Part shown: positions 1 to 7,707 of the stretch, piece by piece | Numbering within the stretch: position 1 is the first letter of the stretch | Layout: the number at the start of each line of letters is the position of its first letter | The notes under the pieces: generated by a model | The model's database searches: none | Told to the model about the DNA's origin: nothing | Seen by the model: the letters and a program-made list of their open reading frames with translations, nothing else | Source of the DNA: Oceanicaulis sp. MMSF_3324 | GTDB taxonomy: Bacteria; Pseudomonadota; Alphaproteobacteria; Caulobacterales; Maricaulaceae | DNA length: 64,000 bases | Direction of reading: 5' to 3' | Assembly (NCBI RefSeq): GCF_030733545.1 | Contig: NZ_JASHIU010000013.1 | Location: forward strand, 1-64,000 | Position numbers and translations under genes: made by a program

Positions 1-61
1 GGCGGGAAGGGGGCGGTCGGTTGCCGGACCAGTGTGGCGCGCAGGCGACTCACAGGGGCCG

Positions 62-96
62 ACAAACAAAAACGCGCCTTCCGAGGGGAGGGCGCG
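62..96 (-). terminator. Rho-independent terminator of tRNA-Pro
   Basis: Read on the minus strand, a hairpin with 6-base outer arms (CGCGCC / GGCGCG, plus strand 73-78 and 91-96) and an inner TCC/GGA step is followed by a T-rich tail (complement of 62-72). It lies about 30 bases past the 3' end of tRNA-Pro and faces the right way to end that transcript. Confidence 0.7.
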
Positions 97-125
97 CATG
101 TCCTGTAAACAGGGCGGGAAAATCA

Positions 126-202
126 TGGTCGGAGTAGCAGGATTTGAACCTGCGACCCCTGCCTCCCGAAGACAGTGCTCTACCAGGCTGAGCTATACTC
201 CG
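126..202 (-). tRNA. tRNA-Pro (anticodon CGG)
   Basis: On the minus strand the 7-base acceptor arms CGGAGTA and TACTCCG pair, the T arm carries GGTTCGAATCC, and the anticodon loop TTCGGGA gives anticodon CGG, which reads CCG proline codons. Discriminator A is followed by an encoded CCA (complement of 126-128). The 77-base length including CCA is normal. Confidence 0.95.
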
Positions 203-352
203 AACCGAGGCCGGGCTTATAGACCGAAGCCCCCGAAAAAGGCAATGATATCTTCGCAGCTGGATTGCAGCTGATGAAAGTGCAGCAGAGCCGTTGCATC
301 CTGCGAAAAGCCGGGATACATACCGCGGCCCGTGACCAAGCGGTCACACGGT

Positions 353-427
<75 letters not shown>

Positions 428-429
428 AC

Positions 430-992
430 TTTTCTCCTGCGATGCATGAGTCTTGAGCGCTTGAACACGGCGTGATCGCGTTGCGTTTGAGCCACGCGAA
501 CAGGCTTAAAGCCTCCCACATCACCAATTGCAGTTAATATCGCAGACGATTCAAACGCGGCTGCGTCGCGGCCCGCTTTTGCGATGCCTGCGGCAAATTG
601 GCTTTGATTCACATGCTATTTCTGACGATCCGGTAATGCGGCGTCCGGTTTTAATCTCATAACGTCTCCCCGCTCGAAGCCCTAACCGCCGCTCTTTCAA
701 GCAGGCTCTTCGTGTTTGAGCGGTTGATCGGCGAACTCAGCCGGTGCTAGCGTTCCTCCAAACTATAGAGACGGCGGACCACGCCGCGTAACCTTAGGAG
801 GGCGACGTCCTGTGACGTCGGTCTCGTTTACTTGTTTATTGACGCCTGATGCACAGGCGTCATCGCGCGGTGCGCCGCGGTATTTGTGTTTTGGGGGGCC
901 GATGCCGTCGCGGAGACGATCGGCGCACCGATTAAGCGAGGGAAACGGAGCGCGCAGTCATTGTGATCGCGCCGGCTACTGTGAGGCAAAAT
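430..992. other. Gene-free leader region rich in inverted repeats
   Basis: I see no convincing gene in this 563-base stretch between tRNA-Gln and the DUF3450 gene. It holds a 13-base palindrome AGGCTT-A-AAGCCT (502-514). It also holds CGACGTC-N4-GACGTCG (803-820), a perfect 9-base inverted repeat TGACGCCTG-N5-CAGGCGTCA (840-862), and the pair CGGTGCGCCG (868-877) / CGGCGCACCG (921-930). The last three lie in the 190 bases before the first gene of the TonB energy-transduction operon, so they probably belong to its promoter or 5' leader. Start and -10/-35 positions cannot be fixed by eye. Confidence 0.5.
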
Positions 993-1760
993 ATGTCCAT
1001 GACGTTCAAAGGAATCCGCACGACGCTTGCGGCGAGCGCCGCCGCGCTCGTCGTTGCGGGCGCTGCGCATGCGCAGCTCGACCGGGCGCTTGAAGTGGCG
1101 CGTCAGTCCACTCAGGACGGCGCTCAGGCTCAAGAGCAAATCAACGATCTGGCCGACGCCGCCGATAACGCGGAGCGTGAATATCTGGCGGTTCGCGAGC
1201 AGATCGAATCTCAGCGCGTCTTCATCGCGCAGCAGAACGTGTTCCTGCGCTCGCAGGAAAACGAGCTCGCCGGCCTTCAAAGCCAGCTCGAGCGCGTGGG
1301 CAACATCGAAGTCGATCTCGCCCCGATGATGCTGCAGATGTTCAACGAGCTGGAAGACTTCATCTCGTCTGACCTGCCGTTCCGCATGGACCAGCGCAAC
1401 GAGCGCCTGGACAACATCCGCGAAGTTCTGGGTCAGGCCGACGTGTCCCCGGCCGAGAAGTATCGCCTGCTGCTGAACGCTTTCGAGATTGAATCCGCCT
1501 ATGGCCGTTCGCTGAACGCCTATTCGGAAGAAGTCATGATCGACGGCGTGCCGCAGGAAGCCAACATCCTGCAAATCGGCCGCGTGGCCATGATCCGTCA
1601 GGTCGGCAGCGATCTCGCCATCATGACTCATGACAACCAGACCTGGCGTCCGGTTCCGTCCTCCATGTCGTCCAACGTTCAGCGCGCCTTCCGGATCGCG
1701 AACGAAGTGACCACCCCGGAAGTCTTCGAGGCCCCGCTGCCGGGCCCGACGGCACAGTAA
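993..1760 (+). CDS. DUF3450 periplasmic protein of TonB energy-transduction operon
   Basis: The 255-residue protein begins with a signal peptide ending near AHAQ (about residue 28). The mature part is mostly coiled coil (about residues 35-110), followed by a compact C-terminal region. The start at 993 is chosen because GAGG lies about 8 bases upstream; a second ATG at 999 is possible. DUF3450 proteins are known to be encoded at the head of TtpC-ExbB-ExbD-TonB-TPR operons in marine Proteobacteria, and the order here is the same. The molecular role is unsettled; a periplasmic partner of the TtpC-like protein encoded just downstream is my inference. Confidence 0.85.
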   Translation: MSMTFKGIRTTLAASAAALVVAGAAHAQLDRALEVARQSTQDGAQAQEQINDLADAADNAEREYLAVREQIESQRVFIAQQNVFLRSQENELAGLQSQLERVGNIEVDLAPMMLQMFNELEDFISSDLPFRMDQRNERLDNIREVLGQADVSPAEKYRLLLNAFEIESAYGRSLNAYSEEVMIDGVPQEANILQIGRVAMIRQVGSDLAIMTHDNQTWRPVPSSMSSNVQRAFRIANEVTTPEVFEAPLPGPTAQ

Positions 1761-1781
1761 GTGAGACGGGAGATTCTTACG

Positions 1782-3179
1782 ATGAAACGCATTCTTACCT
1801 CGATTGCGGCCGTCTCGCTGATCGCCGGTGCGGCGTCGGCTCCGGCCTTCGCACAAGCCGACCGCGAACCGGTCACCTCCATCAACCAGCTGCTTGAGCG
1901 CGTCCGTGAGGACAGCCGCGATGCGCAAGCTGAGAACCAGCGTCGCCTGCAGGAGTTCCGCTCCGAGCGCGACCGTCAGGCCGCTCTGCTGAGCCAGGCC
2001 CGCAACGAACTGGCGTCCCTGGAAGCCCAGTCCGAGCGTCTGCAGGCCCAGTTCGAAGAGAACGACCAGCAGATCGCCGAGCTGGACGCCCAGCTGCGTG
2101 AAGCCCAGGGCGCATTCGGTGAGCTGTTCGGCGCTGCGCGTCAGGCCGCCGGCGAATTCGGCTCCACCATCCAGGCGTCTCTGGTCTCCGCCCAGTATCC
2201 GGGCCGCGCCGAGCCGCTGCAGGAACTGGCCCAGAGCCGCACCCTGCCGGAACGCTACGAGCTGGACTCCATCTGGCAGACCGTTCTGAGCGAAATGGAA
2301 GGCCAGGCTGAAGTCACCACCTTCAACGCCCGCGTGCTGGGCCTGAACGAAGGCCAGCCGGTGCCGGTCACCCGCGTGGGTCCGTTCATCGCCATGGCCA
2401 ATGACGGCGGCCCGCTCTTCGTGCAGTGGACTTCCGACGAGAACAACGCTGCGGCCGGCTATCGCCTGGCGAACTTGGAGCGTCAGCCTCCGTCACGTCT
2501 GCTGAGCGCGGCCTCCAACCTGATCAACGCCGAGCCGGGCGAGATCGTCTCGGGTCCGGTCGACCCGTCCCGTGGCGCGCTGCTGCGCATCTATCGTGAC
2601 GTGCCGAGCCTGTCCGAGCGCTTCGAGCAAGGCGGCATTGTCGCCAAGATCATCGCGGCTCTGCTGATCTTCTCGTCCCTGTTCGGTCTCTTCCGTCTGG
2701 TGAGCCTGCTGCTGACCAACTCCGCCATCAACGCCCAGAAGCGTCGTTCGACCGCGTCGAACTCCAACCCGCTGGGCCGCATCATGCTGGCGTATGAAGA
2801 GGTCAAGGACCGTCCGACCGAAACCATCGAGCTGAAAATCGACGAAGCGATCCTTCGCGAGACTCCGAAGCTCGAATTCGGTCTGAACTTCATCAAGCTG
2901 GCGGCTGCCGTGGCTCCGCTGCTGGGTCTGCTCGGCACCGTGACCGGCATGATCCGGACCTTCACCCAGATCACGCTCTTCGGTACGGGCGACCCGACCA
3001 TCATGGCAGGCGGTATTTCCGAAGCCCTGGTGACCACGGTGTCCGGTCTGATCGCGGCGATCCCGCTCCTGTTCATCCACTCGTTCGCCGCCAGCTTCGC
3101 ACGCGGCGCGCAGAGCGCTCTGGAAGAACAAGCAGCGGGCATTATCGCCCGTCACGCCGAAGAGAAATCCGCAGGTTAA
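1782..3179 (+). CDS. TtpC-like MotA/TolQ/ExbB proton-channel protein with periplasmic coiled coil
   Basis: The 465-residue protein has a signal peptide (residues 1-25, cut near AFAQ) and a long charged coiled coil (about 40-115). A periplasmic middle region follows, then membrane segments near 288-310, 372-392 and 413-437. The last part carries the MotA/TolQ/ExbB glycine-rich signature (LLGLLGTVTGMI at 381-391). A long periplasmic extension in front of an ExbB domain is the hallmark of TtpC, which in Vibrio TonB2 systems is required with ExbB2/ExbD2. The ATG at 1782 is preceded by GGGAG. The spacer to DUF3450 is 21 bases and to exbB 12 bases, so one operon is likely. Confidence 0.88.
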   Translation: MKRILTSIAAVSLIAGAASAPAFAQADREPVTSINQLLERVREDSRDAQAENQRRLQEFRSERDRQAALLSQARNELASLEAQSERLQAQFEENDQQIAELDAQLREAQGAFGELFGAARQAAGEFGSTIQASLVSAQYPGRAEPLQELAQSRTLPERYELDSIWQTVLSEMEGQAEVTTFNARVLGLNEGQPVPVTRVGPFIAMANDGGPLFVQWTSDENNAAAGYRLANLERQPPSRLLSAASNLINAEPGEIVSGPVDPSRGALLRIYRDVPSLSERFEQGGIVAKIIAALLIFSSLFGLFRLVSLLLTNSAINAQKRRSTASNSNPLGRIMLAYEEVKDRPTETIELKIDEAILRETPKLEFGLNFIKLAAAVAPLLGLLGTVTGMIRTFTQITLFGTGDPTIMAGGISEALVTTVSGLIAAIPLLFIHSFAASFARGAQSALEEQAAGIIARHAEEKSAG

Positions 3180-3191
3180 GGAAACAGACCT

Positions 3192-3713
3192 ATGGATATC
3201 TCAGGCGCCCTCACAGGTCTCCAGGAATTCCTGGAACGCGGTGGTCCGATCCTGACCTGGATCATGGCCCTGACCTTCGTGATGTGGGCGTTTATCCTGG
3301 AACGTCTGGCGTATTTCGGTTTCGCCCATAAGGGTGCGGCCGATCGGGCAAGGCAGGAATGGGGGGCGCGTAGCGACCATCATTCCTGGCACGCCCACGC
3401 CATCCGGGATCAGCTCATTAGCGAAGTGAAGGCCAAGGCCGACCAGAATGTGGAACTGATCAAGACTCTCGTCGCGGTCGCTCCCCTCTTTGGTCTGCTG
3501 GGCACGGTGACCGGGATGATCTCGGTGTTCGACGTGATGTCGATCTCCGGTTCGTCCGATGCTCGCGCCATGTCATCGGGGGTGGCTCGCGCCACCATTC
3601 CGACCATGGCCGGCATGGTTGCTTCCTTGTCCGGACTGCTTTTCTCCAACCAGATCGATCGCATGGCCAAACAAAAGGTCCATGAACTCGCAGACGAGCT
3701 GGAGGTGGACTAG
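3192..3713 (+). CDS. exbB: ExbB, MotA/TolQ/ExbB proton channel protein
   Basis: At 173 residues this is a short ExbB-type subunit. It has a first membrane helix near 18-38, a cytoplasmic loop, and two helices flanking the family signature (PLFGLLGTVTGMISVF, near 99-114) and the terminal helix near 134-155. It should form the inner-membrane proton channel with ExbD and energise TonB. The stop is followed 3 bases later by the first exbD start, which implies translational coupling. The paralogous domain in the preceding TtpC-like gene shares the GLLGTVTGMI core. Confidence 0.9.
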   Translation: MDISGALTGLQEFLERGGPILTWIMALTFVMWAFILERLAYFGFAHKGAADRARQEWGARSDHHSWHAHAIRDQLISEVKAKADQNVELIKTLVAVAPLFGLLGTVTGMISVFDVMSISGSSDARAMSSGVARATIPTMAGMVASLSGLLFSNQIDRMAKQKVHELADELEVD

Positions 3714-3716
3714 GCC

Positions 3717-4127
3717 ATGCGTAGACGAGTAAAACGCGGAAACGATAACGCCGACGTCGATATGACGCCGATGCTGGATATCGTCTTCATCCTGCTCATC
3801 TTCTTCATCGTCACCGCCACATTCCTGCAGGAGCAGGGGGTCGATATGCGGCCTCCGCCCCCGTCGGACAACGAGAACACCGAGCCTAACCCGGTGATTC
3901 TTGTTCAGGTGACGGACGAGAACCGTGTGTTCGTGAACCAGGAGGCCACCAGCGAACTTCGCGTGCTGGCCGCCGTGTCACGCATTCGCGCCGAGCAGCC
4001 CGATTCAGCTGTGCTGATCGAAGTGGCTGACGAGGCCGAACACGGCACCATCGTCCTGCTCTGGGATGAGATGAAGGCGAACAGCATTCCCGTTTCAATC
4101 ACTCGCGCTGAAAACAGCGAGAGTTAA
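3717..4127 (+). CDS. exbD: ExbD/TolR family biopolymer transporter (first copy)
   Basis: The 136-residue protein has a basic N terminus, one membrane helix (about 20-38) and a periplasmic domain. The helix contains the conserved Asp (MLDIVFILLIFF, D21) that carries protons in ExbD/TolR proteins. It is the partner of ExbB. Start codon ATG lies 3 bases after the exbB stop. A second ExbD follows directly; the two differ through most of the periplasmic part, so they look like old paralogs rather than a recent copy. Confidence 0.93.
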   Translation: MRRRVKRGNDNADVDMTPMLDIVFILLIFFIVTATFLQEQGVDMRPPPPSDNENTEPNPVILVQVTDENRVFVNQEATSELRVLAAVSRIRAEQPDSAVLIEVADEAEHGTIVLLWDEMKANSIPVSITRAENSES

Positions 4128-4151
4128 AGGACCGGGAGAGGAGACAAGCCA

Positions 4152-4553
4152 ATGGCTCGCCGACAAAGCCGCGTGCTGCAAGATGACGAAGATGTCCAGC
4201 TGGACATGACGCCGATGCTCGACGTCGTGTTCATCCTGCTGATCTTCTTCATCGTGACAGCCGTGTTCGTTAAGGAGCCAGGTGTCGAAATCGTGCGTCC
4301 TGAAACTCAGCTTCAGGAACGTGAGAAACCGACCCTGCTCGTGGCCGTGACGGCCAATGACGAAATCTACGTGGATGGGAATGTTTACGAGCTCGCGCAG
4401 CTTCGTAACGTCCTTGAACAACTCCGGGAAGAGAATCCCCGCGCCGAAGCCATGATCCAGGGTGATCTTGGCGCGCCGGCCGGCACGGTTCTCGACGTCC
4501 AGGAATTGCTCATGGACATGGAGATTCCCGTCAAAATCTCGGTTGAAGACTAG
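4152..4553 (+). CDS. exbD: ExbD/TolR family biopolymer transporter (second copy)
   Basis: The 133-residue protein has the same architecture as its neighbour: a charged N terminus, the helix MLDVVFILLIFF with proton-carrying Asp (D24), and a periplasmic domain. GGGAG lies upstream of the ATG. Two consecutive ExbD genes behind one ExbB are common in Gram-negative TonB loci; the ExbD dimer in the channel could be hetero- or homodimeric here (inference). It is followed 9 bases later by tonB. Confidence 0.93.
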   Translation: MARRQSRVLQDDEDVQLDMTPMLDVVFILLIFFIVTAVFVKEPGVEIVRPETQLQEREKPTLLVAVTANDEIYVDGNVYELAQLRNVLEQLREENPRAEAMIQGDLGAPAGTVLDVQELLMDMEIPVKISVED

Positions 4554-4562
4554 GGGGACGCG

Positions 4563-5180
4563 ATGGCTAGCTTAATTCGCCTGATCGTCGGTCTGCCTAT
4601 CGCAGCCGTGATCACCTTTCTGCTCTTCATGCTGATGATGCGCCTGATCCTGACCGACGAAGTCGAGCTGGAAGAGGCCCGTGACGAGCTGGCGATCTCC
4701 ATTTCCGAGGAAGTGGAAGATCTTCAGGTCCGTCAGCGTGAAGTGACGATGGATGACGTGAACGACGTCGAACCTCCGCCCCCGCCGCCTCAGATCGAGC
4801 GGCAGGTGGCCGAGGCTCCGGCCGAGGACATGAACACCATTGCGGGTGAGATTCCCGAATTCGACGCTCCGGACCTGGGCAGCGGCGACGTCAGCTTTGA
4901 CGTGTCCGACCGTGACGCCCAACCGATGGTCCGCATCCCGCCGCAATATCCGCCCCGGGCGGCTGAACGCGGCACGGAAGGGTACTGCCTGATGCAATTC
5001 GACGTGACCCCGGACGGGACGCCGACGAACATTGTGGCGCTGGATTGCTCCAGCTCGCTGTTCGAACGCTCCTCCATCCGGGCCGTGGAACGCTGGCGGT
5101 ACGAGCCGAAGATCGAGAACGGCAACGCTGTCTGGCGTCGCGGCGTGCAAACGCGCCTCGATTACCAGCTGGCCGACTAA
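4563..5180 (+). CDS. tonB: TonB family energy transducer
   Basis: The 205-residue protein has an N-terminal membrane anchor (about 5-29), a charged segment, a proline run (PPPPPP near 77-82) and a C-terminal TonB domain of about 90 residues starting near VRIPPQYPPRA. It should span the periplasm and pull on TonB boxes of outer-membrane receptors, powered by ExbB-ExbD. At about 200 residues it matches the short TonB2 type. A strong hairpin lies between its stop and the next gene. Confidence 0.92.
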   Translation: MASLIRLIVGLPIAAVITFLLFMLMMRLILTDEVELEEARDELAISISEEVEDLQVRQREVTMDDVNDVEPPPPPPQIERQVAEAPAEDMNTIAGEIPEFDAPDLGSGDVSFDVSDRDAQPMVRIPPQYPPRAAERGTEGYCLMQFDVTPDGTPTNIVALDCSSSLFERSSIRAVERWRYEPKIENGNAVWRRGVQTRLDYQLAD

Positions 5181-5186
5181 GCAGTG

Positions 5187-5222
5187 CGGCGCACCGTACT
5201 CAGATTTGAGCGCGGTGCGCCG
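5187..5222 (+). promoter_or_regulatory. Intercistronic hairpin between tonB and the TPR gene
   Basis: CGGCGCACCG (5187-5196) pairs perfectly with CGGTGCGCCG (5213-5222). Inside, CTCA (5199-5202) pairs with TGAG (5207-5210) around a GATT loop. No T run follows, so it looks like an RNA-stability or processing element rather than a terminator. The same two 10-base arms occur in the leader of the operon (868-877 and 921-930). Confidence 0.55.
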
Positions 5223-5239
5223 ACATCGGGAGAGAGACA

Positions 5240-6769
5240 ATGACTCTGAACGAGACTTTCAACCCCGCCAGCTTGGTCCGGTCTGTGGGCGTCGCCGCCA
5301 TTGCCGGCCTTCTGGCCCTCGCGATTGCTGCGCCTTCCGAAGCGCAACGCCGTCGTGACAATGATGAAGAACAAGTCGAAGGCCGCGTTCTGACGTCTGC
5401 CGTGGGCGAGCAGGTGCTCGCTGCACAGGAGTGCCAGGAAGCGGACGACATCAACTGCGTTCTTCAGATCATGAACGAGCTGGCGGGCCGGGATAACCTC
5501 AGCCCGTATGAGCGGTTCGTGGTGCTCCAGCTGCGGGCTCGCGCCTACTTCCAGGAAGATCGTCTGGATCTGGCGATCCGCGACTTCCAGGGCGCACTGG
5601 ACACCGGTGTGACGACGACGGATGAAACCGTTTCGCTCCGCACGGCTCTGGGGCAGCTCTACCTGGTCCAGGAAAATGTGGACCAGGCGATCCGTCAGTT
5701 CGAACTCGCCATTCAGGCGGGCGCTGAACTGACGCCGAGCTTCGCGAAAACGGTGGCCCAGGCTTATCTGCAGGCCGAGCGCCTGGCTGATGGCGTGCGG
5801 TATGCGGAGATCTTCTACAACAATACGCCCGACAAGACGGAGCAGGACTTCAACCTGATGTTCTACTTCTACCAGCAACTGGATCGCACCAGCGACCAGC
5901 TGCGGGTGATCCGGGAGTATCTGTCCGCGTATCCGGGGGCTCGTCAGGCCTGGCAGAACCTGATTGCGCTGTATGCGCAGCAGGATAACGCCAGCATGGC
6001 GTTCGAAGCCAACAAGCTGATGTACCTGAACGGTTTGTTCCAGGAAGAGAACGAACTGATCCGTCTGGTGCAGTACTACAGCTTCTTCGAGAACCCGTTC
6101 CGCGGCGCTTCCATTCTGCAGCGTGAGATGAATGCGGGCCGTGTTGAGGTCGACCAGGACAATCTGGAACTGCTGGCCAATATGTGGCGTCAGGCTTCGG
6201 AGTTCGAACGCGCCATTCCGGTGCTCGAACGCCTGTCTGAGCTGCAGGGCAGCGGTGAGACGGCCCTGCGTCTGGCTGAAGCGAACTTCTCGCTGAACAA
6301 CTTCGCAGCAGCGGAAGACGCGTTCCAGACGGCCATTGATCGTGGCGGCCTCAGCGATACGGGCAAAGCCTGGGAATTGCTGGGTACGTCGCGTTTCCGC
6401 CAGGGCAACCGCCAGGGCGCGCTCAACGCCTTCCGTGAAGGCGCGCGTTACCCGTCCACGCGCTCCAGCTCCAATGGCTGGATCCGCTGGATCACCGCGC
6501 AGATCGAAGGCGAGGAACGTCGCCGGGTTCAGCAAGAGCAGATCGTCATCGACGAATGCCGCCTGACCCTGGAAGCCGAGCGTCGTCAGATCGTTCTGAC
6601 CGGTTCTGTGGATGATGAAGGCCGCGTGCGGTTTGAATCGATCCCGGAACGCTGTGAGCCGTACTACAACATCTACGGCGAACAGATCCGCGAAGCGGGC
6701 ATGACCGATGCGGAAGCCGAAGAAGCTCAGGCGCAGCGTGAGGCTGACGCTGCGGCGGCTGAAGGCTAA
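5240..6769 (+). CDS. TPR-repeat protein of the TtpC/TonB operon
   Basis: The 509-residue protein begins with an Ala/Leu-rich signal sequence (about 1-36, ending APSEAQ). The rest is almost entirely helical with TPR-like repeats: NLSPYERFVVLQLRARAY near 78-95, then several A-x-x-W/L-x-x-L-G repeats such as AWELLGTSRFRQGNRQGAL. TPR proteins close the TonB2/TtpC operons of Vibrio and Shewanella, and the position fits. A periplasmic scaffold for the energising complex is the likely role (inference). GGGAGAGA lies 8 bases before the ATG. The gene ends 22 bases before a rho-independent terminator. Confidence 0.82.
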   Translation: MTLNETFNPASLVRSVGVAAIAGLLALAIAAPSEAQRRRDNDEEQVEGRVLTSAVGEQVLAAQECQEADDINCVLQIMNELAGRDNLSPYERFVVLQLRARAYFQEDRLDLAIRDFQGALDTGVTTTDETVSLRTALGQLYLVQENVDQAIRQFELAIQAGAELTPSFAKTVAQAYLQAERLADGVRYAEIFYNNTPDKTEQDFNLMFYFYQQLDRTSDQLRVIREYLSAYPGARQAWQNLIALYAQQDNASMAFEANKLMYLNGLFQEENELIRLVQYYSFFENPFRGASILQREMNAGRVEVDQDNLELLANMWRQASEFERAIPVLERLSELQGSGETALRLAEANFSLNNFAAAEDAFQTAIDRGGLSDTGKAWELLGTSRFRQGNRQGALNAFREGARYPSTRSSSNGWIRWITAQIEGEERRRVQQEQIVIDECRLTLEAERRQIVLTGSVDDEGRVRFESIPERCEPYYNIYGEQIREAGMTDAEAEEAQAQREADAAAAEG

Positions 6770-6790
6770 GACGCAATCAAACCAGACTGG

Positions 6791-6819
6791 AAAACCCCGG
6801 CGCTTGCGCCGGGGTTTTT
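6791..6819 (+). terminator. Rho-independent terminator of the TonB operon
   Basis: A near-perfect hairpin, CCCCGGCGC-TT-GCGCCGGGG (6795-6814), is flanked by A4 and T5. It closes the DUF3450-to-TPR operon. The core resembles the hairpins at 43292-43319 and 47394-47412. Confidence 0.92.
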
Positions 6820-6975
6820 CTTTGTCTGTGTTCAGCCTCTCTCCAGACGAAAGTCTAAAAGGTCGCCTCGCTTTAAACGCGAACTTGTCCGGTTTTGGCC
6901 TTATTCAGATTACAGCCTCGCAATGTTTGCGGGGCAGAACCTAAACGGCGCCCCGCCCAACTCGGGGAGTGCATT

Positions 6976-7635
6976 ATGACCGCCTTGCCTGCTTCGCCTG
7001 TATCCGCCGTCCCGCCGTCCAGAGGGGCCGTGTCCGCCGCCGCGCGATGGGGCACCGCCGCCAGCGTGGCCGTCATCATCACATTCGCATTGTTCCTGCT
7101 GATGCAGGTGCTGATCCGGGTCGAGGTCATCTCGCTGCCAGAAGTCAGGGAGCGAGAACCCGTTGTCATGAACGAATATGTCCCTGACGAACAGCTGACG
7201 CCGCGCACGCCGCCTCAGCCTGAAGCGGTGACGCCGCCGCCCTATTCGGCGGTCACGCCCGTCGACCCTCAGGCCTTGCCCTCTGAAGGCGGCGCGGTGT
7301 TCACGCCATCGCCTGTGACGCCAGAGCCCGAGATCGGCAACGGGACGAACACCGTGGTGCTGGCGCCCTCACCAGTGTCTGTCCGCATACCGCCCGTCTA
7401 TCCGAGCCGGGAGCACCAGCGCGGCATTAGCGGCCAATGCACCATCCGCTACGACATTCTCGCATCGGGCCGCACGGTGAACCTGCAGGCCGTACGGTGT
7501 GACACCACCGGGTTCGCCCGCGCCAGCCTGGCGGCGGTGGAACGCTGGCGTCACCAGACGGTTCAGGGCGAAGATCCCAACCGTGTGGTCAATCGGGGCG
7601 TTGAAACGACGCTGGTGTTCAGTGTCGAGGACTAG
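6976..7635 (+). CDS. Second TonB family energy transducer
   Basis: The 219-residue protein has an N-terminal cytoplasmic tail of about 27 residues, a membrane helix (about 28-48), a Pro/Thr-rich linker (TPPQPEAVTPPPYS near 77-90) and a C-terminal TonB domain beginning near VSVRIPPVYPSRE. Start ATG at 6976 is supported by GGGGAG at 6964-6969. It lies outside the preceding operon, after its terminator, so it has its own promoter. It could use the ExbB/ExbD channel encoded upstream with a different receptor set (inference). The two TonB domains share the pattern P-x-Y-P-x-R...G-x-C, then A-V-E-R-W-R. Confidence 0.87.
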   Translation: MTALPASPVSAVPPSRGAVSAAARWGTAASVAVIITFALFLLMQVLIRVEVISLPEVREREPVVMNEYVPDEQLTPRTPPQPEAVTPPPYSAVTPVDPQALPSEGGAVFTPSPVTPEPEIGNGTNTVVLAPSPVSVRIPPVYPSREHQRGISGQCTIRYDILASGRTVNLQAVRCDTTGFARASLAAVERWRHQTVQGEDPNRVVNRGVETTLVFSVED

Positions 7636-7650
7636 GCGGCAAACAGACAG

Positions 7651-7685
7651 AAAAAAACGGCGCGGGAGAGGCTCCCGCGCCGTTT
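7651..7685. terminator. Bidirectional terminator
   Basis: CGGCGCGGGAG (7658-7668) pairs with CTCCCGCGCCG (7672-7682) around AGG, with A7 before and TTT after. It lies between convergent genes (the second tonB and the S9 peptidase) and can serve both strands. Confidence 0.85.
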
Positions 7686-7707
7686 GTTTGACCCAGCTTG
7701 GTCAGGC

